Source: Pyronema omphalodes (Eukaryota > Ascomycota > Pezizomycetes > Pezizales > Pyronemataceae). Taken from it: 64,000 nucleotides of DNA. Shown here in pieces: positions 1 to 9,349 of the stretch. Every line of letters starts with the position of its first letter. Within the stretch, counting starts at the first letter, position 1. The stretch covers positions 62,001 to 126,000 of the forward strand of contig JAJJXM010000036.1 in the NCBI GenBank assembly GCA_024516155.1, given 5' to 3'. A program made the position numbers and the translations under genes. The notes below the pieces were generated by a model that saw only the letters and a program-made list of their open reading frames with translations, ran no database searches and was not told where the DNA came from.

Positions 1-400
1 AACCAGCACCGAAACCATCGATTTTTCCATCGGATTCGGATTCGCAGCACTCATTTACGTATCTCTGTGAATTTCCAGAGAGTTCTACGTTGATTTCGTT
101 GATTTTCGCCGCGAAATCAGAGTTTTCACGCGTTTTGGCTTACCCCACCACGCGAAATGCCACCAAAACCTCGCCAACTCCGCGCCCCACGGCCCAAGCA
201 GTCTGGGAACGCGTTCCAAGCCCTTGTGGACCTTCCAGAAGATAGATCCGATTCTACTTTTGATGGAAGAGACGGAAAAGTCGATGAAAATGATGGATTC
301 AGCGCCGGAAACACGCTCCAGCGCGCGCCTTCTGTAGCCTCAGAAGCACCACCACCACCCCCACGATACGCCACCAATTATGGCGATTCACCAGTTCGCA
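1..400 (+). pseudogene. N1: 5' part of a divergent NAL non-autonomous LINE
   Basis: The stretch matches the 5' leader and N-terminal coding start of the NAL family seen at 13499, 32347 and 42883, but with many differences. The reading frame starts at ATG 157 (MPPKPRQ..., compare MSPKQRQ... elsewhere) and runs about 80 codons. It is cut at 400, where the 3' tail of minus-strand LINE A1 begins. The window edge hides the first bases of the leader. The protein start has the same charged, proline- and glutamine-rich character and the FDGRDGKVDE motif. This is a diverged NAL subfamily serving as target for A1. No complete product is expected. Confidence 0.7.
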
Positions 401-1186
401 AATTTATTTATTTATTTATTTATTAACTCATACACGCATCCAACCGTAAGGTTATGGCGGAATCTACAGTAAATACAAAATTAAGAAACCCGGGTGTTAG
501 GCCAGGCTCTCACTGGGTATGCCCCAGAGCTTGTCGTTAGGGTGTGGGGTTGTAGACCCCCAAGTCTCGTTGTGCTTTTGTTCGTCACGCGTCGTCTGTT
601 CCAGGAGCCCTGTACGCTCGGAGGCCACCTCGCCGGGTCGTTCCCCCATTTCCTCCACCCTTCCCCTCCCTTTTTTAACCGTTTTTCCGCCTTTATTTCC
701 TCCACAAAGCAAAAACAAATAAGCAAAAGAAAAGAAAAGAAGATATAACTCCCCCGGGTCAACGCCCCCCCATCGCACCTCTCTCCCCTGTGCCACTACC
801 CTACTCTACGTCCCTCCCCTCGCCCTTCACCACGCTCCTCCCTCTCGGCTCGCCAGCCGTCCATCGTCCCACTCCGTCCACTTCTCTCCGCATCACCATC
901 TCGCACTCGCCTCATTTGTGCTCCTCCCGTCCGTCTCCACCGCGTCTCTCCTCTCCCTCGACTCCTCGTCTCACTTTTATTCCCGTTTCAAAAAGAAAAA
1001 ACACAATACTCCATTCTCCACAACAACCACGCTTCCGCTCTCCCAGTCTCCCGTCTCCACTCTCTCCTCGTCATCGTCCGCTTCCTCCATCTCCCCTCTC
1101 CCTCGCCTCCCTCTCCGCTCTCGCCTCCCGCTTCTCCCTCCCTCCGTCCTCCTCCTACTTCTTTTTATTATTATTTTTTTTTTTTT
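401..1186 (-). other. A1 3' UTR, polypurine stretch, hairpin and (TAAA)n tail (tail type 1)
   Basis: On the element strand, ORF2 is followed by an A-rich run, then about 400 nt of almost pure purine (G/A). Next comes a block with AAATAAAGG and GGCGGAAAAA, then a conserved 3' end of about 270 nt. Near the terminus is a small hairpin with stem AACC/GGTT and loop TTAC (plus-strand 442-453), then repeats of TAAA. The same terminus recurs at about 8180, 15480, 17972, 19304, 29732, 34326 and 35248. In LINEs such 3' structures are usually recognised by the element's RT. That role is inferred here from conservation. Confidence 0.75.
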
Positions 1187-4100
1187 TTAATTATTAGAGG
1201 TAACCGCGTGCTCGTCCGTCAGGTCCAGCAGCGTCCCCCAGTCTGTTGTCAGCGTAGCAGATGTGTCCTCCTCAGCGGGGAGTTTACTTAACCTTGCGTG
1301 AGCCCACTCCGCAGTCGCTATCTTGGTCTCTGAGATCATAGCGGACAGTGCTTTGGTTCCGGCGGTGGTGTGTAAGATTGTCGGTAGTGTGAGGTGTCGT
1401 CGTCGTGGGATTTTCAGTGTACGTCGCAGTTCGGTCCGTTGGGAAGTGAAGTGGGGGCACGAGAGAATGAGATGTTTGGGGGATTGCGGGGGGTGAAGGG
1501 GGCATGAGCACGAGCGGGAGGGGTATTGGGCGGTGGGGGGATGAGCAAGGCAGTCCAAAAAATAACCGTGTCCGGTTCGCAATCCCAAGATTGCGGTTGA
1601 CAGTTTGCGTGGTAGGGCCGTGTAGGCATAGTCGAGGCGTCGACGGTGTGGGGCGTCGTATGTTTTAAGTTTCGGCGCGGAGGAGTACCAGGTCGTCCAG
1701 TCTTGGATGTACTGATCGTGAATCTGTCGGCGTATCCAGGACAGGGAGACCGGTAGCGAAGAGGGGGGAGTTAGGGTGGTTGCAGTTTTGGCGAGGAGGT
1801 CGGCTTGGTCATTCCCGGGTATATCGGTATGTCCTGGGACCCAATGTAAGGTGACGGATGTGTCTTTGGAACGGAGGGAGGAGGCGATGTCGTGTATAGC
1901 GCGGGCGAGCTCTTGGCCCGGACCATATGTTGTGCGGGAGGCGCGGAGGATGGCCGCCTGGTTGTCTGTAAAGACGTGTATCCGGCGGCGTCGGAGGTGG
2001 TTGTGGGAGATGATTTTGTAGCACATCTCGAGGCAGTCGTGAATTGCTCGTAGTTCGGCGTCGAACACTTCCGTGGTCGTGCCCATGGGGATGGATTCGT
2101 TGACTTGACGGGGGAAACCTGAGGTGATACAGTATCCGGCGCCTGTTTTTCCTTCGAGTTGGGAACCGTCTGTATAGGCGATAATGTTGGTTTTGTCGTC
2201 ACTCAGGTCGCGGATCAGCGAGAGGTGTTCGACGGCGGCTTCGGGTTTGGGGAGGGAGGATATCTTTATTCGTAGGGGTGAGTTTACCCACGGGGTGGGA
2301 TTTGGGTGTGCCGTGTCCTCGATTACGTCGTCTGGTAATATCCACTGACCGACGGAGCGGAGCATGCGAACGAGGCGCGAGGGGGCTTTCTGGGTGGTGT
2401 TCCAGGGGTAGTCATATTCGGACGGGTCACATATGGAGGTGGGGAAGTGGTTGGGCACGGGGAAGGAGGAAGGGCAGCGTCTAACTACGGGGTGGGAAGG
2501 GGGGAGGGAGAGGAGGCGGAGAACGTATTTGCGGCTGCGGCGTTGAAGGCGAACTGCGACGGGGGGTATGGCGGCTTCGTGGTGTACGGCCACTATGGGG
2601 GTCGATGTGAATGCGTTTAGTATGCGGCGTAGGGCGGAGTTTTGTTGCGTTTGTAGTGTGCTGGCCAGTCCTTTTTGTCCATTCCACCAGATCTCAGAGC
2701 CAAAATCCGACCTAGAGGTTACACACGCTTGATAAAGTGTACGGGTCGCTGAGGGGGACAGACCTGTTTCGTGACGTACCAAACTTCGGAGGGCGTTGAG
2801 GGACCTAGCGGCGGCCGTCAGTCTTATTTTTACATGTTGGGAGAAGGAAAGTTTGCGATCAAAATGTATGCCAATCCACCGGACCACGTCCTTGCTGCCT
2901 CCTTGAGTCCCAGGGGTGACTATGGTGCCGTTAGGTAAGCGCACGTTTGTTGCTTCGCTGTGTTCATCGATTCGCGACTTATGGAAGTGCAGCATCTCCG
3001 ATTTGGAATCGTCGAATGCTACCGCGTTTGTCTGCGCCCAGTTGAATGCGGTGCGAGCGGCTGCTTCCAGGGCGCGCGCATTTTGTTCTCTCGTTCGTCC
3101 ATGGGCCACCAAGGCAACGTCGTCTATATAGCTAGGGGTCCACAGGGTCGGGTGTTCGGATTGTAAGGCGTCAAAGAGGGGGCGAAGGTATATGAGGAAG
3201 AGTATTGGCGACGCGGGGGATCCCTGGGGAATGCCGGTTTGAATTGGTCGCTGTGAATCTGTTCTGCCGTCAAAGGATAGGGCGGTTGTGCGGTCACTTA
3301 AGAATGAGGAACACCACGATATTACCGCCTGTGGGCAGCCGAGTGAGTGCATAGTTGCCAGTAATCTGGCGGAGGAGACGTTATCGAAAGCTCCTCGTAC
3401 ATCTAAAAATAGGGCAGACGTCACGAAGCGATTTCCCGCGTTAACTTCTACCTCATGCGTCAGTGCCATCGCGGCGTCAATTGCCGAGCGTTTTGGGCGC
3501 CCGCCAATCTGGTCCTTATGCAGGATGTTGTGCGACTCCGCCATAAGGCTGAGCCGGGTCGCCATGAGTTTTTCTAACACCTTGCCCAAGCAGTTGAGTA
3601 AGGCGATCGGGCGGTATGCCTTTATGGCGCTATAGTCCGGTTTGTTTGGTTTAGGTATCACTACCGTCGTGGCCTCTCGCCAGCTCCGCGGATGATATCC
3701 TTTCGTTCCTAAGGTTGAGTACAGGGCGTTGAAAACTTTGGGGACTGCATCGTACGCCTTCCTAAGGCACGCGAACGTGATGGAGTCCGGGCCGGGGGCT
3801 TTCTTGGGGGAGGATGTTGTGATAGCGGTACGAATTTCTTCGGGGGTGAATGTTTTCCAGGGGAGTTGGGGGTTGGGTCGTGAGGTGCGTGTGGGGGGGG
3901 CAGCTGGGGGGGGAGGGAATAACGCTTGAAAGGCCTCTACCTTACTGTCGAAGTCGACGCATACCTTCTCCATTCCTCCTACCTGTGTCTTGATCGGTGG
4001 TGTCAATTGAGCGCGGCGCGGGTTTGTATATCGGAAGGCCGCCCATATGTCTGGTCCTTCCACCGCGGCTAAGTATTCCTTCCACATGGAGTCCTTTGCA

Positions 4101-5188
4101 TGTCGGACTTTCCTGTAGTGGGCGTTTCGAGACTGTTTGTATTCGGCGAGGTGTTGGGGAAGGCGGGTCTGTTTCCATCTCCTCCTGGCCCGGGTCATGT
4201 CTTTACGTGTCAGGCGTACCTCCTCCGTCCACCATCTCTTCGACCGGGGGGGTGGGGTGAGGGTAGGTGTTGATATCGCGGCGGCGGTTTGGATAGAGTC
4301 GCGAAGGAGGGCAGCCCATTCGTCGAGGTTCTCGGCGGAGGGGTTGGCTCGGAGGTGGGACCACCGGGGGTAGGAAGCTTCGGTGAGACGTTGCAATTCT
4401 TCGGTGAAGGTCTCCCAGTCCGTCTTGCGCCAGTTTAGTCGTGTAGTGTGGCCGGCGGTGTTGTGGTGGTCTGGGTGTAAGGAGTTGATTTGGAAACGGA
4501 TCACCTCGTGGTCCGATCCCGTGGCAATGCCGTCGTCAATGGCCCAAGAAGAAATTTCCCTTGCCATCGCCGGGGCTGCCAGAGTCAGGTCGAGGACCGA
4601 AGAGCCCGATCCGTCTCGACAGTGGTAAGTAGGAACATCCGGGACGTTTACCAGTTGCGAGTGATGGTCTTCCATCAGTTCCACCAGCACGTCTGCTCTC
4701 GCTGGTCTGCATGCGTGGGAGTTCCACAGAGGGTGATGGGCATTGAGGTCCCCTGTGATCACGCAACGGTGGGGGAGAGTGAGGGGGGTAAGGGAGCGGG
4801 GGACGGTATATAATTTTGTTTGGGGGTCTTTTTCATTATAGATATTTAAGAGGTAAAAGGAGGGAATGAGTGTGGTGCTGACCTCGAGTACCTGGAGGTC
4901 AGGATCTCCGCTGACGTCCGGTCTTGGTGTGACTCGAACATGTGGGTTGAGGCGAGAGATATATGCAGCAGTGCGATTGACTTTGTGGTGGCTGCGGGGG
5001 GGAAGTAACAAAAGGAAATCTGGATGTGTGATTGCGTACCGGGGATCTTTAACGTTAATCTCTTGTACCAGCAATATGTCTATTTTGGATCCTGCTGAGT
5101 TCAGCAGTGTTGTTAGTGCGGTGGCGCTGCGATTCGTGTTACGTGACACGATGCGAAGGGTCGCCGCTGATGAGTCGTATCTATTCAT
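1187..5188 (-). CDS. LINE-A ORF2: endonuclease / reverse transcriptase / RNase H polyprotein
   Basis: Intact 1333-residue ORF2. The AP-type endonuclease spans about residues 10-235, with E43, the GDLNAHH motif (147-152) and GSDHE (224-228). The RT spans about 500-790, with the catalytic aspartate in FLDVRGAF (D596), TGIPQGSPASP (651-661) and the YIDD box (687-690), a variant of the commoner YADD. RNase H spans about 1000-1140 with D1007, E1045, D1075 and H1120/D1127. A Cys/His motif lies near 1213-1244. It would nick target DNA and copy element RNA by target-primed reverse transcription. The ATG overlaps the ORF1 stop (ATGAATAG), pointing to termination-reinitiation. No internal stop, unlike the other ORF2 copies here. 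Confidence 0.93.
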   Translation of the reverse strand: MNRYDSSAATLRIVSRNTNRSATALTTLLNSAGSKIDILLVQEINVKDPRYAITHPDFLLLLPPRSHHKVNRTAAYISRLNPHVRVTPRPDVSGDPDLQVLEVSTTLIPSFYLLNIYNEKDPQTKLYTVPRSLTPLTLPHRCVITGDLNAHHPLWNSHACRPARADVLVELMEDHHSQLVNVPDVPTYHCRDGSGSSVLDLTLAAPAMAREISSWAIDDGIATGSDHEVIRFQINSLHPDHHNTAGHTTRLNWRKTDWETFTEELQRLTEASYPRWSHLRANPSAENLDEWAALLRDSIQTAAAISTPTLTPPPRSKRWWTEEVRLTRKDMTRARRRWKQTRLPQHLAEYKQSRNAHYRKVRHAKDSMWKEYLAAVEGPDIWAAFRYTNPRRAQLTPPIKTQVGGMEKVCVDFDSKVEAFQALFPPPPAAPPTRTSRPNPQLPWKTFTPEEIRTAITTSSPKKAPGPDSITFACLRKAYDAVPKVFNALYSTLGTKGYHPRSWREATTVVIPKPNKPDYSAIKAYRPIALLNCLGKVLEKLMATRLSLMAESHNILHKDQIGGRPKRSAIDAAMALTHEVEVNAGNRFVTSALFLDVRGAFDNVSSARLLATMHSLGCPQAVISWCSSFLSDRTTALSFDGRTDSQRPIQTGIPQGSPASPILFLIYLRPLFDALQSEHPTLWTPSYIDDVALVAHGRTREQNARALEAAARTAFNWAQTNAVAFDDSKSEMLHFHKSRIDEHSEATNVRLPNGTIVTPGTQGGSKDVVRWIGIHFDRKLSFSQHVKIRLTAAARSLNALRSLVRHETGLSPSATRTLYQACVTSRSDFGSEIWWNGQKGLASTLQTQQNSALRRILNAFTSTPIVAVHHEAAIPPVAVRLQRRSRKYVLRLLSLPPSHPVVRRCPSSFPVPNHFPTSICDPSEYDYPWNTTQKAPSRLVRMLRSVGQWILPDDVIEDTAHPNPTPWVNSPLRIKISSLPKPEAAVEHLSLIRDLSDDKTNIIAYTDGSQLEGKTGAGYCITSGFPRQVNESIPMGTTTEVFDAELRAIHDCLEMCYKIISHNHLRRRRIHVFTDNQAAILRASRTTYGPGQELARAIHDIASSLRSKDTSVTLHWVPGHTDIPGNDQADLLAKTATTLTPPSSLPVSLSWIRRQIHDQYIQDWTTWYSSAPKLKTYDAPHRRRLDYAYTALPRKLSTAILGLRTGHGYFLDCLAHPPTAQYPSRSCSCPLHPPQSPKHLILSCPHFTSQRTELRRTLKIPRRRHLTLPTILHTTAGTKALSAMISETKIATAEWAHARLSKLPAEEDTSATLTTDWGTLLDLTDEHAVTSNN

Positions 5189-7092
5189 CAGCGGTCATGG
5201 TGGTGTCGGCGATGGGGTTTATTTCGGCGGGGATGGCGTCTAGGGGTGTTGTCTCCGGGCGAGTCTTCTGCCAGGCTTCCCTGACGACGTTCACTTTGAC
5301 GGGGCAGCGGGTGCTGTATGCGTCTTGGTGGACGTCTGTGAGGCCAGCGGCAACACAATTGGCACACTTGTAGAGGGTGTGTTGACATTTGCGGCCCTGG
5401 ATTGTGGGACACTGGCCGCATTGGTGATATTCGGTGGGGTGAGGGGCGGCGCATATCGCGCAAGCGGGGCCATTGTCAGCTGGGCAGATTGCATGATGAT
5501 GTCCAAATTTCTGGCACCTGCGGCATTGGTCAATGGAACGGGCTGTGAAGAATTCTGTCACCTTGCGTTGTTCCAATAATACTGTCACCTTTGTTCTCTT
5601 GAGGAGGTTGTATTCCTCGCTGGACTTCAGTGCGATCATCACACTGGAGGCGGTCTTACCAACACGCTTGTCCGGGTGAGAGATGTACCTTGGGGGTTGT
5701 GTCAGGCGTACTTTGTGGTTCGTCTCGATTTCTTGCTGCAATTTTTGCATACCCTCGGCGGTGTCCTCGTAGTAGTCCGTGGGGATTCCGTGGACTGCCA
5801 GCTTATACCATTTTTCGTTAAGTCGGGGGGGCAAGAGGTTCGGGTGGACTGTGCAGGCAGCGGCGTGGATAACAGAGAGGTGGGGGGTGAGATCGGTAAT
5901 GGATGTGTTCGGGGAGGGGGTAAGCATGAGGCTTCCTGCGAGATTTTTCCTAACCGTCATGATGTTTCCTTCCACCTTCGCCTTGTGTAGGGCTTCGTGG
6001 ATAGCTAATCCAATGGCGATCTTAGAGCTATCGGGCAGGGCACGGGGGTCAGGGCAGGGGATCACAATGTCTTGGACGCGGGGGGGGGTTCTTGCGTTGG
6101 GGGTTGGGTTTGGTGGTCTTAGGGGGGGTCTTTGATGGGGCAGCGGCTTTCTCTTTGAACAGCTTGACGGACGAGGGTATTGGTCCTTGCCACGGTTCGT
6201 TCGCCTGGGGTGGGGGAGGGGGTAGGTGAGGGGGAGGAGGGAGCTCGTTCTTCCGGAGTTCAGCTTCGGCGTTCAAGCACCTCTGCTTCCAGTACTCGGC
6301 TTCGCTGAGGCAGGGGGCATGTTTGGAGGGTAAATCGAGAGGGGCGTTAACGGGCTGGGTATCGGGGCTGGTGGTCTCGAGGGGGGTGGGGGATGCGGAG
6401 ACGGGGGTGGGGGACACGGCGGTAGCTGTTCCTTTCGGTAGGAGGGACGGGGCGAGGAGTTGGACGGCATCGTAGATGGATTGGAGGAGGGACTGGTTCT
6501 TGTTGATTGTCTTGAACGCTTTGTTGATTCTGTCGTTCGTTGTCTGGTCGGCGTGACGAAACATGTCCGCGGTGGTAGCAAGATTGTGGTGGAGGACGTC
6601 GATGGATTGAGCGAGGGCGGCGTTGCTGTGAGGTGTGGCGTTAATCGGAGCGATGTCGGGGTGGAGTCGTTTGACTTGTGCAGAAACAGGGGTGGAGTCT
6701 TCGGCGATATGGGTGATAGTATGGGCAGTGGAGGCGGCGGGGCGTTTTTTCTGTTTTCCGGTGGTTTGTTGGATGGAGTATTTGGGGTCATTGTTGCTCA
6801 GTTGATCGGGGGTGTCGGAGTTTTCAGGGAGGGGTTTTTTCTTGTGGGGTGTTTTGGGTGGGGCGTTGGTGGTGTTGCGAGAAGTTGGCGTTGGGGAGCT
6901 GTCTCGGGGAGACGCATCGTCGTCGCTGGAATCCTCGCTGACGTCAGAGCACGTGTCTACGTGCATCTCAACGTCGGACGCGTCGGACTCGTGCGGCTCT
7001 GCGTTAGCGCGTTTTTCTTTCGCGAGCGCTTGAGGGGGCGCTTTGTCGTGGGGGAGGGGGTGTTTCTCAACAGCGGAGGATCGGGTGGGCAT
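5181..7092 (-). pseudogene. LINE-A ORF1 (RNA-binding, CCHC knuckles) with one frameshift
   Basis: The gene starts at ATG 7092 (MPTRSSAVEK, the same start as A2 and B2). The N-terminal part (7092-6049) is acidic and serine/proline-rich with a short coiled region (TTNDRINKAFKTINKNQ). The second part (6065-5181) carries the conserved WYKLAVHGIPT and KRVGKTASSVMIAL segments. Cys/His knuckles follow (CRRCQKFGHHHAIC, CAICAAPHPTEYHQCGQC, CANC). The two parts are in different frames, joined at a run of nine C on the coding strand (6080-6088). Eight C would keep one frame, so this is a single-base slip. The product would coat LINE RNA. The slip could be real, a sequencing error, or much less likely a programmed shift. 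Confidence 0.85.
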
Positions 7093-7351
7093 CGGAAGTT
7101 CGGAATAAGTTGTTTCTGCGGTAGCGACAAGGAATCCGCGATTGAAATGATGGTTTTTGATGTGGGTGGAGGGTGGTGTTGATGGAACCGGTTCGCGGGG
7201 CTTTTCTCAGGGGCCCGAAAACTCTTTTTCGATGAAAACTCAACGAAAAAGAGAGGGCCTGATCTGGAAATGCTGCGAATAGGTAATTCGGGGCTGCCGA
7301 ACAATAATCCGCGATAAAATCTTGCGATTTCGGCGTGGTTGTTGAAAAGGC

Positions 7352-8180
7352 TCTGCTCAGGACACACCTCTACCCGACGCCCCAAGCACTGCCCCTGCTG
7401 AGACGAACGGGTGGAAGACTGTGGAGGCGAAGGCTACGCAGAAGAAAAAGATGAAAGCGCAGGAGACGAGACCTGCGGCAGCGACACCCAGCAAGACCCC
7501 TACAACGAAGAATGGTGGAAGGGGAAAGAATACCCACCAACCCAGACAGACAACCCCCTCCGCAAAGAAGACTTGGGCAGAAGTCGTCAAGAGCGGAGGC
7601 ATCAACGTCCAGATTGTGCTTGGGAATGGCAATCTTGGACTTACAACACCACCGACAAGAAGGGGAGAGAGGCGAGGCGGGGCAGCGAGAAGGCTGAGGA
7701 AGAAGGAGGGAGAAGGGGAGAGAGGGGAGGAGAAGAGGGGCAGGGCGGGCCCGGGTGTTTCAAAGGGCAAAGAGTCAGGAGACACCGGCGGAGGAGTTGA
7801 GAGAGGGGAGGAGAGTGGGGGCGTAGGTGGCCCGGCGGCTGTCTAACTTTGCTTTGGTTTTGTTTTTGCTTTGTGGGGGAAATAAAGGCGGAAAAATGGT
7901 TAAAAATGGGAGGGGAAGGGTGGAGGAAATGGGGGAACGACCCGGCGAGGTGGCCTCCGAGCGTACAGGGCTCCTGGAACAGACGACGCTTGACGAACAA
8001 AGGCACAACGAGATTTGGGGGTCTACAACCCCACACCCTAACGACAAGCTCTGGGGCATAACCAGTGAGAGCTCGGCCTGACACCCGGGTTTCTTAATTT
8101 TGTATTTACTGTAGATTCCGCCATAACCTTACGGTTGGATGCGTGTATGAGTTAATAAATAAAATAAATAAATAAATAAA
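7352..8180 (+). mobile_element. N2: 5'-truncated NAL element with tail type 1
   Basis: The NAL 3' half begins inside the coding region at the CTGCTCAGGACACACC segment and keeps the C-terminal frame to the stop at 7844-7846 (TWAEVVKSGG and the Arg/Gly/Glu-rich end). It then runs through the shared 3' block, hairpin and TAAA tail ending near 8180. Its left end abuts the 5' end of minus-strand A1. Its tail runs directly into an internal LINE-B ORF1 sequence, a tail-to-interior junction of the kind seen repeatedly in this window. The sequence is close to N3. Confidence 0.8.
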
Positions 8181-8542
8181 ATCATACTCCCCAACGAAGA
8201 CATCCCAGCCCTCCTTTCCCCCGTCGAATCCTCCACCCCCGAGAACCCCACCTCCCCCGCTCCACCGCCCCCCGAATCCAACGATCTCCCCTCTATTCAC
8301 GCCCCCACCCCCGCTGCCCCCTCCCCCAAGGAACTTGCCTACTGGAAAAAACGCTGTCTTGAAGCCAAGAACGAGCTCAAGAAACACAAGATCCCCCGCC
8401 CCGTCCATGCCCCCCGCCCCGATCTGAACCCCTCCACCCCGTGGCAAGAAGAAGGACCCGCAACGAAGAAGTTATTCCCCGCTGCTGCCCCCACGCCTCC
8501 TAAACAAACCACCAAACCTGCCAAAACCCAAAAGAAAGAATC
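8181..8542 (+). pseudogene. B1 fragment 1: LINE-B ORF1 middle part
   Basis: This aligns by eye with LINE-B copy B2 at about 50748-51102 (the same proline-rich segment ending in AAAAGAAAGAAT). It starts internally right after the N2 tail and is cut by the G1 LTR. The next piece of the same LINE begins at 15481. Only about 46 nt (B2 51103-51148) are missing between the two, which argues that both belong to one copy, B1. Several in-frame breaks make it non-coding. Confidence 0.75.
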
Positions 8543-9071
8543 TGTCACGGCACACGGCTGACGAGCCGTTGTGTTGTTGCGTCATCATTATGTTGTCGTT
8601 GTTGTTGTCGACATCGTGCCGTTGTCTTGCCGTGTTGTGTTGTGTTGTCGTTGTGTTGTTGTGTGTGCCGTGCCGTTGTGGTTGATAGACTGATTGATGA
8701 TGGATGACGTACCATGAGCTGGAGAGCTGTGGCGTCGCAGGTGAATTGATGGAGAACGGAAGCTTTCATGTAGCGATGTTGGATGACGGCCCAGCAAGAG
8801 TGCTGGCCGCCCCTTTGTACATAAGAAGGCTTGCCTCCCCGTTGTCGAGTTCTCCATCGAACGTCTTGTGTCTTTCCCTTGTCCTTAATAAAGACTTCTC
8901 CTTCCAGTCCCACGTCATTCTTGTCCTTGTCCCTGTCCCTGTTTCGTGTGCCGTCCGTCTGCCGTGCCCTTCGGTCCTTGTCTTTCCGTTCCCCGTCCTG
9001 GAACCCGCCTAGTCACCCTTGCCGGTAGTGTTCAGTGTGTTCTTTGAACGTCCGTTCCTAGTTCCCTGACA
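8543..9071 (+). repeat. G1 5' LTR
   Basis: The 529-bp LTR starts TGTCACGG and ends CCCTGACA, giving TG...CA ends. The same sequence in reverse forms both G2 LTRs (31192-31718 and 38771-39305). U3 begins with a GTTGT-rich microsatellite-like stretch (about 8567-8680). A possible TATA-like TACATAAG is at 8818-8825, and AATAAA at 8887-8892 may be the polyadenylation signal. No TGG-type tRNA primer site directly follows the LTR, so the priming mechanism cannot be assigned. Confidence 0.85.
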
Positions 9072-9106
9072 TTACGTTCGATCAAATAATTATTCAACCA
9101 ACACGC

Positions 9107-9349
9107 ATGAACCCCACCGGTTCTGCTTGGACACACGCCTTAAAACAAGCCCTGGAAACTCACACCCTAAACAAGACCTTCGGGATTTCCGACCGATTCG
9201 CTGGCGCAGTGCGAAGAATCATCCGAAGAGCAGAAAATCACTGCTACCTTGTGGTCCGCTGGGAACTCCAGGACTACACTTACCAGGAGCACGTCCGCCA
9301 CACCATCAGACTCAAGCCAATCCTCCGAGCCCGCCAGAATGCACGTTAA
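9107..9349 (+). CDS. G1 80-codon leader ORF overlapping the gag start
   Basis: This small ORF begins at the first ATG after the LTR (MNPTGSAWTHALK...). Its stop TAA (9347-9349) lies just downstream of the gag ATG at 9339, in another frame. G2 has the same 80-codon ORF at 38735-38493 with the same overlap but several amino-acid changes. It may be a translated upstream ORF that tunes gag synthesis, or gag may start differently. No known domain is recognised. Its presence in both copies is suggestive but not proof. Confidence 0.4.
   Translation: MNPTGSAWTHALKQALETHTLNKTFGISDRFAGAVRRIIRRAENHCYLVVRWELQDYTYQEHVRHTIRLKPILRARQNAR

Larger units (their letters stand above)
401..7351 (-). mobile_element. 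A1: nearly complete LINE-A retrotransposon
   Basis: A Tad-like non-LTR element of about 6.95 kb on the minus strand. In order it has a 5' leader (7351-7093), ORF1 (7092-5181, one frameshift), ORF2 (5188-1187, intact), a 3' UTR and a (TAAA)n tail at 424-401. It lacks only the extreme 5' C-run block present in A2 (22156). The left flank is NAL copy N1 and the right flank is NAL fragment N2, so no clean target-site duplication can be read. It is the best preserved autonomous LINE here and a candidate source of RT for the others. Confidence 0.9.

Noticed and set aside
1..8180. N1 and N2 as two halves of one NAL split by A1
   Set aside because: N1 is strongly diverged from other NAL copies while N2 is nearly identical to N3, about 780 nt of NAL are missing between them, and no duplication flanks A1. 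They are more likely separate copies.
9072..9106. tRNA primer binding site of G1
   Set aside because: No TGG start and no clear complement to a tRNA 3' end directly after the LTR. A self-priming mechanism is possible but I could not demonstrate it.
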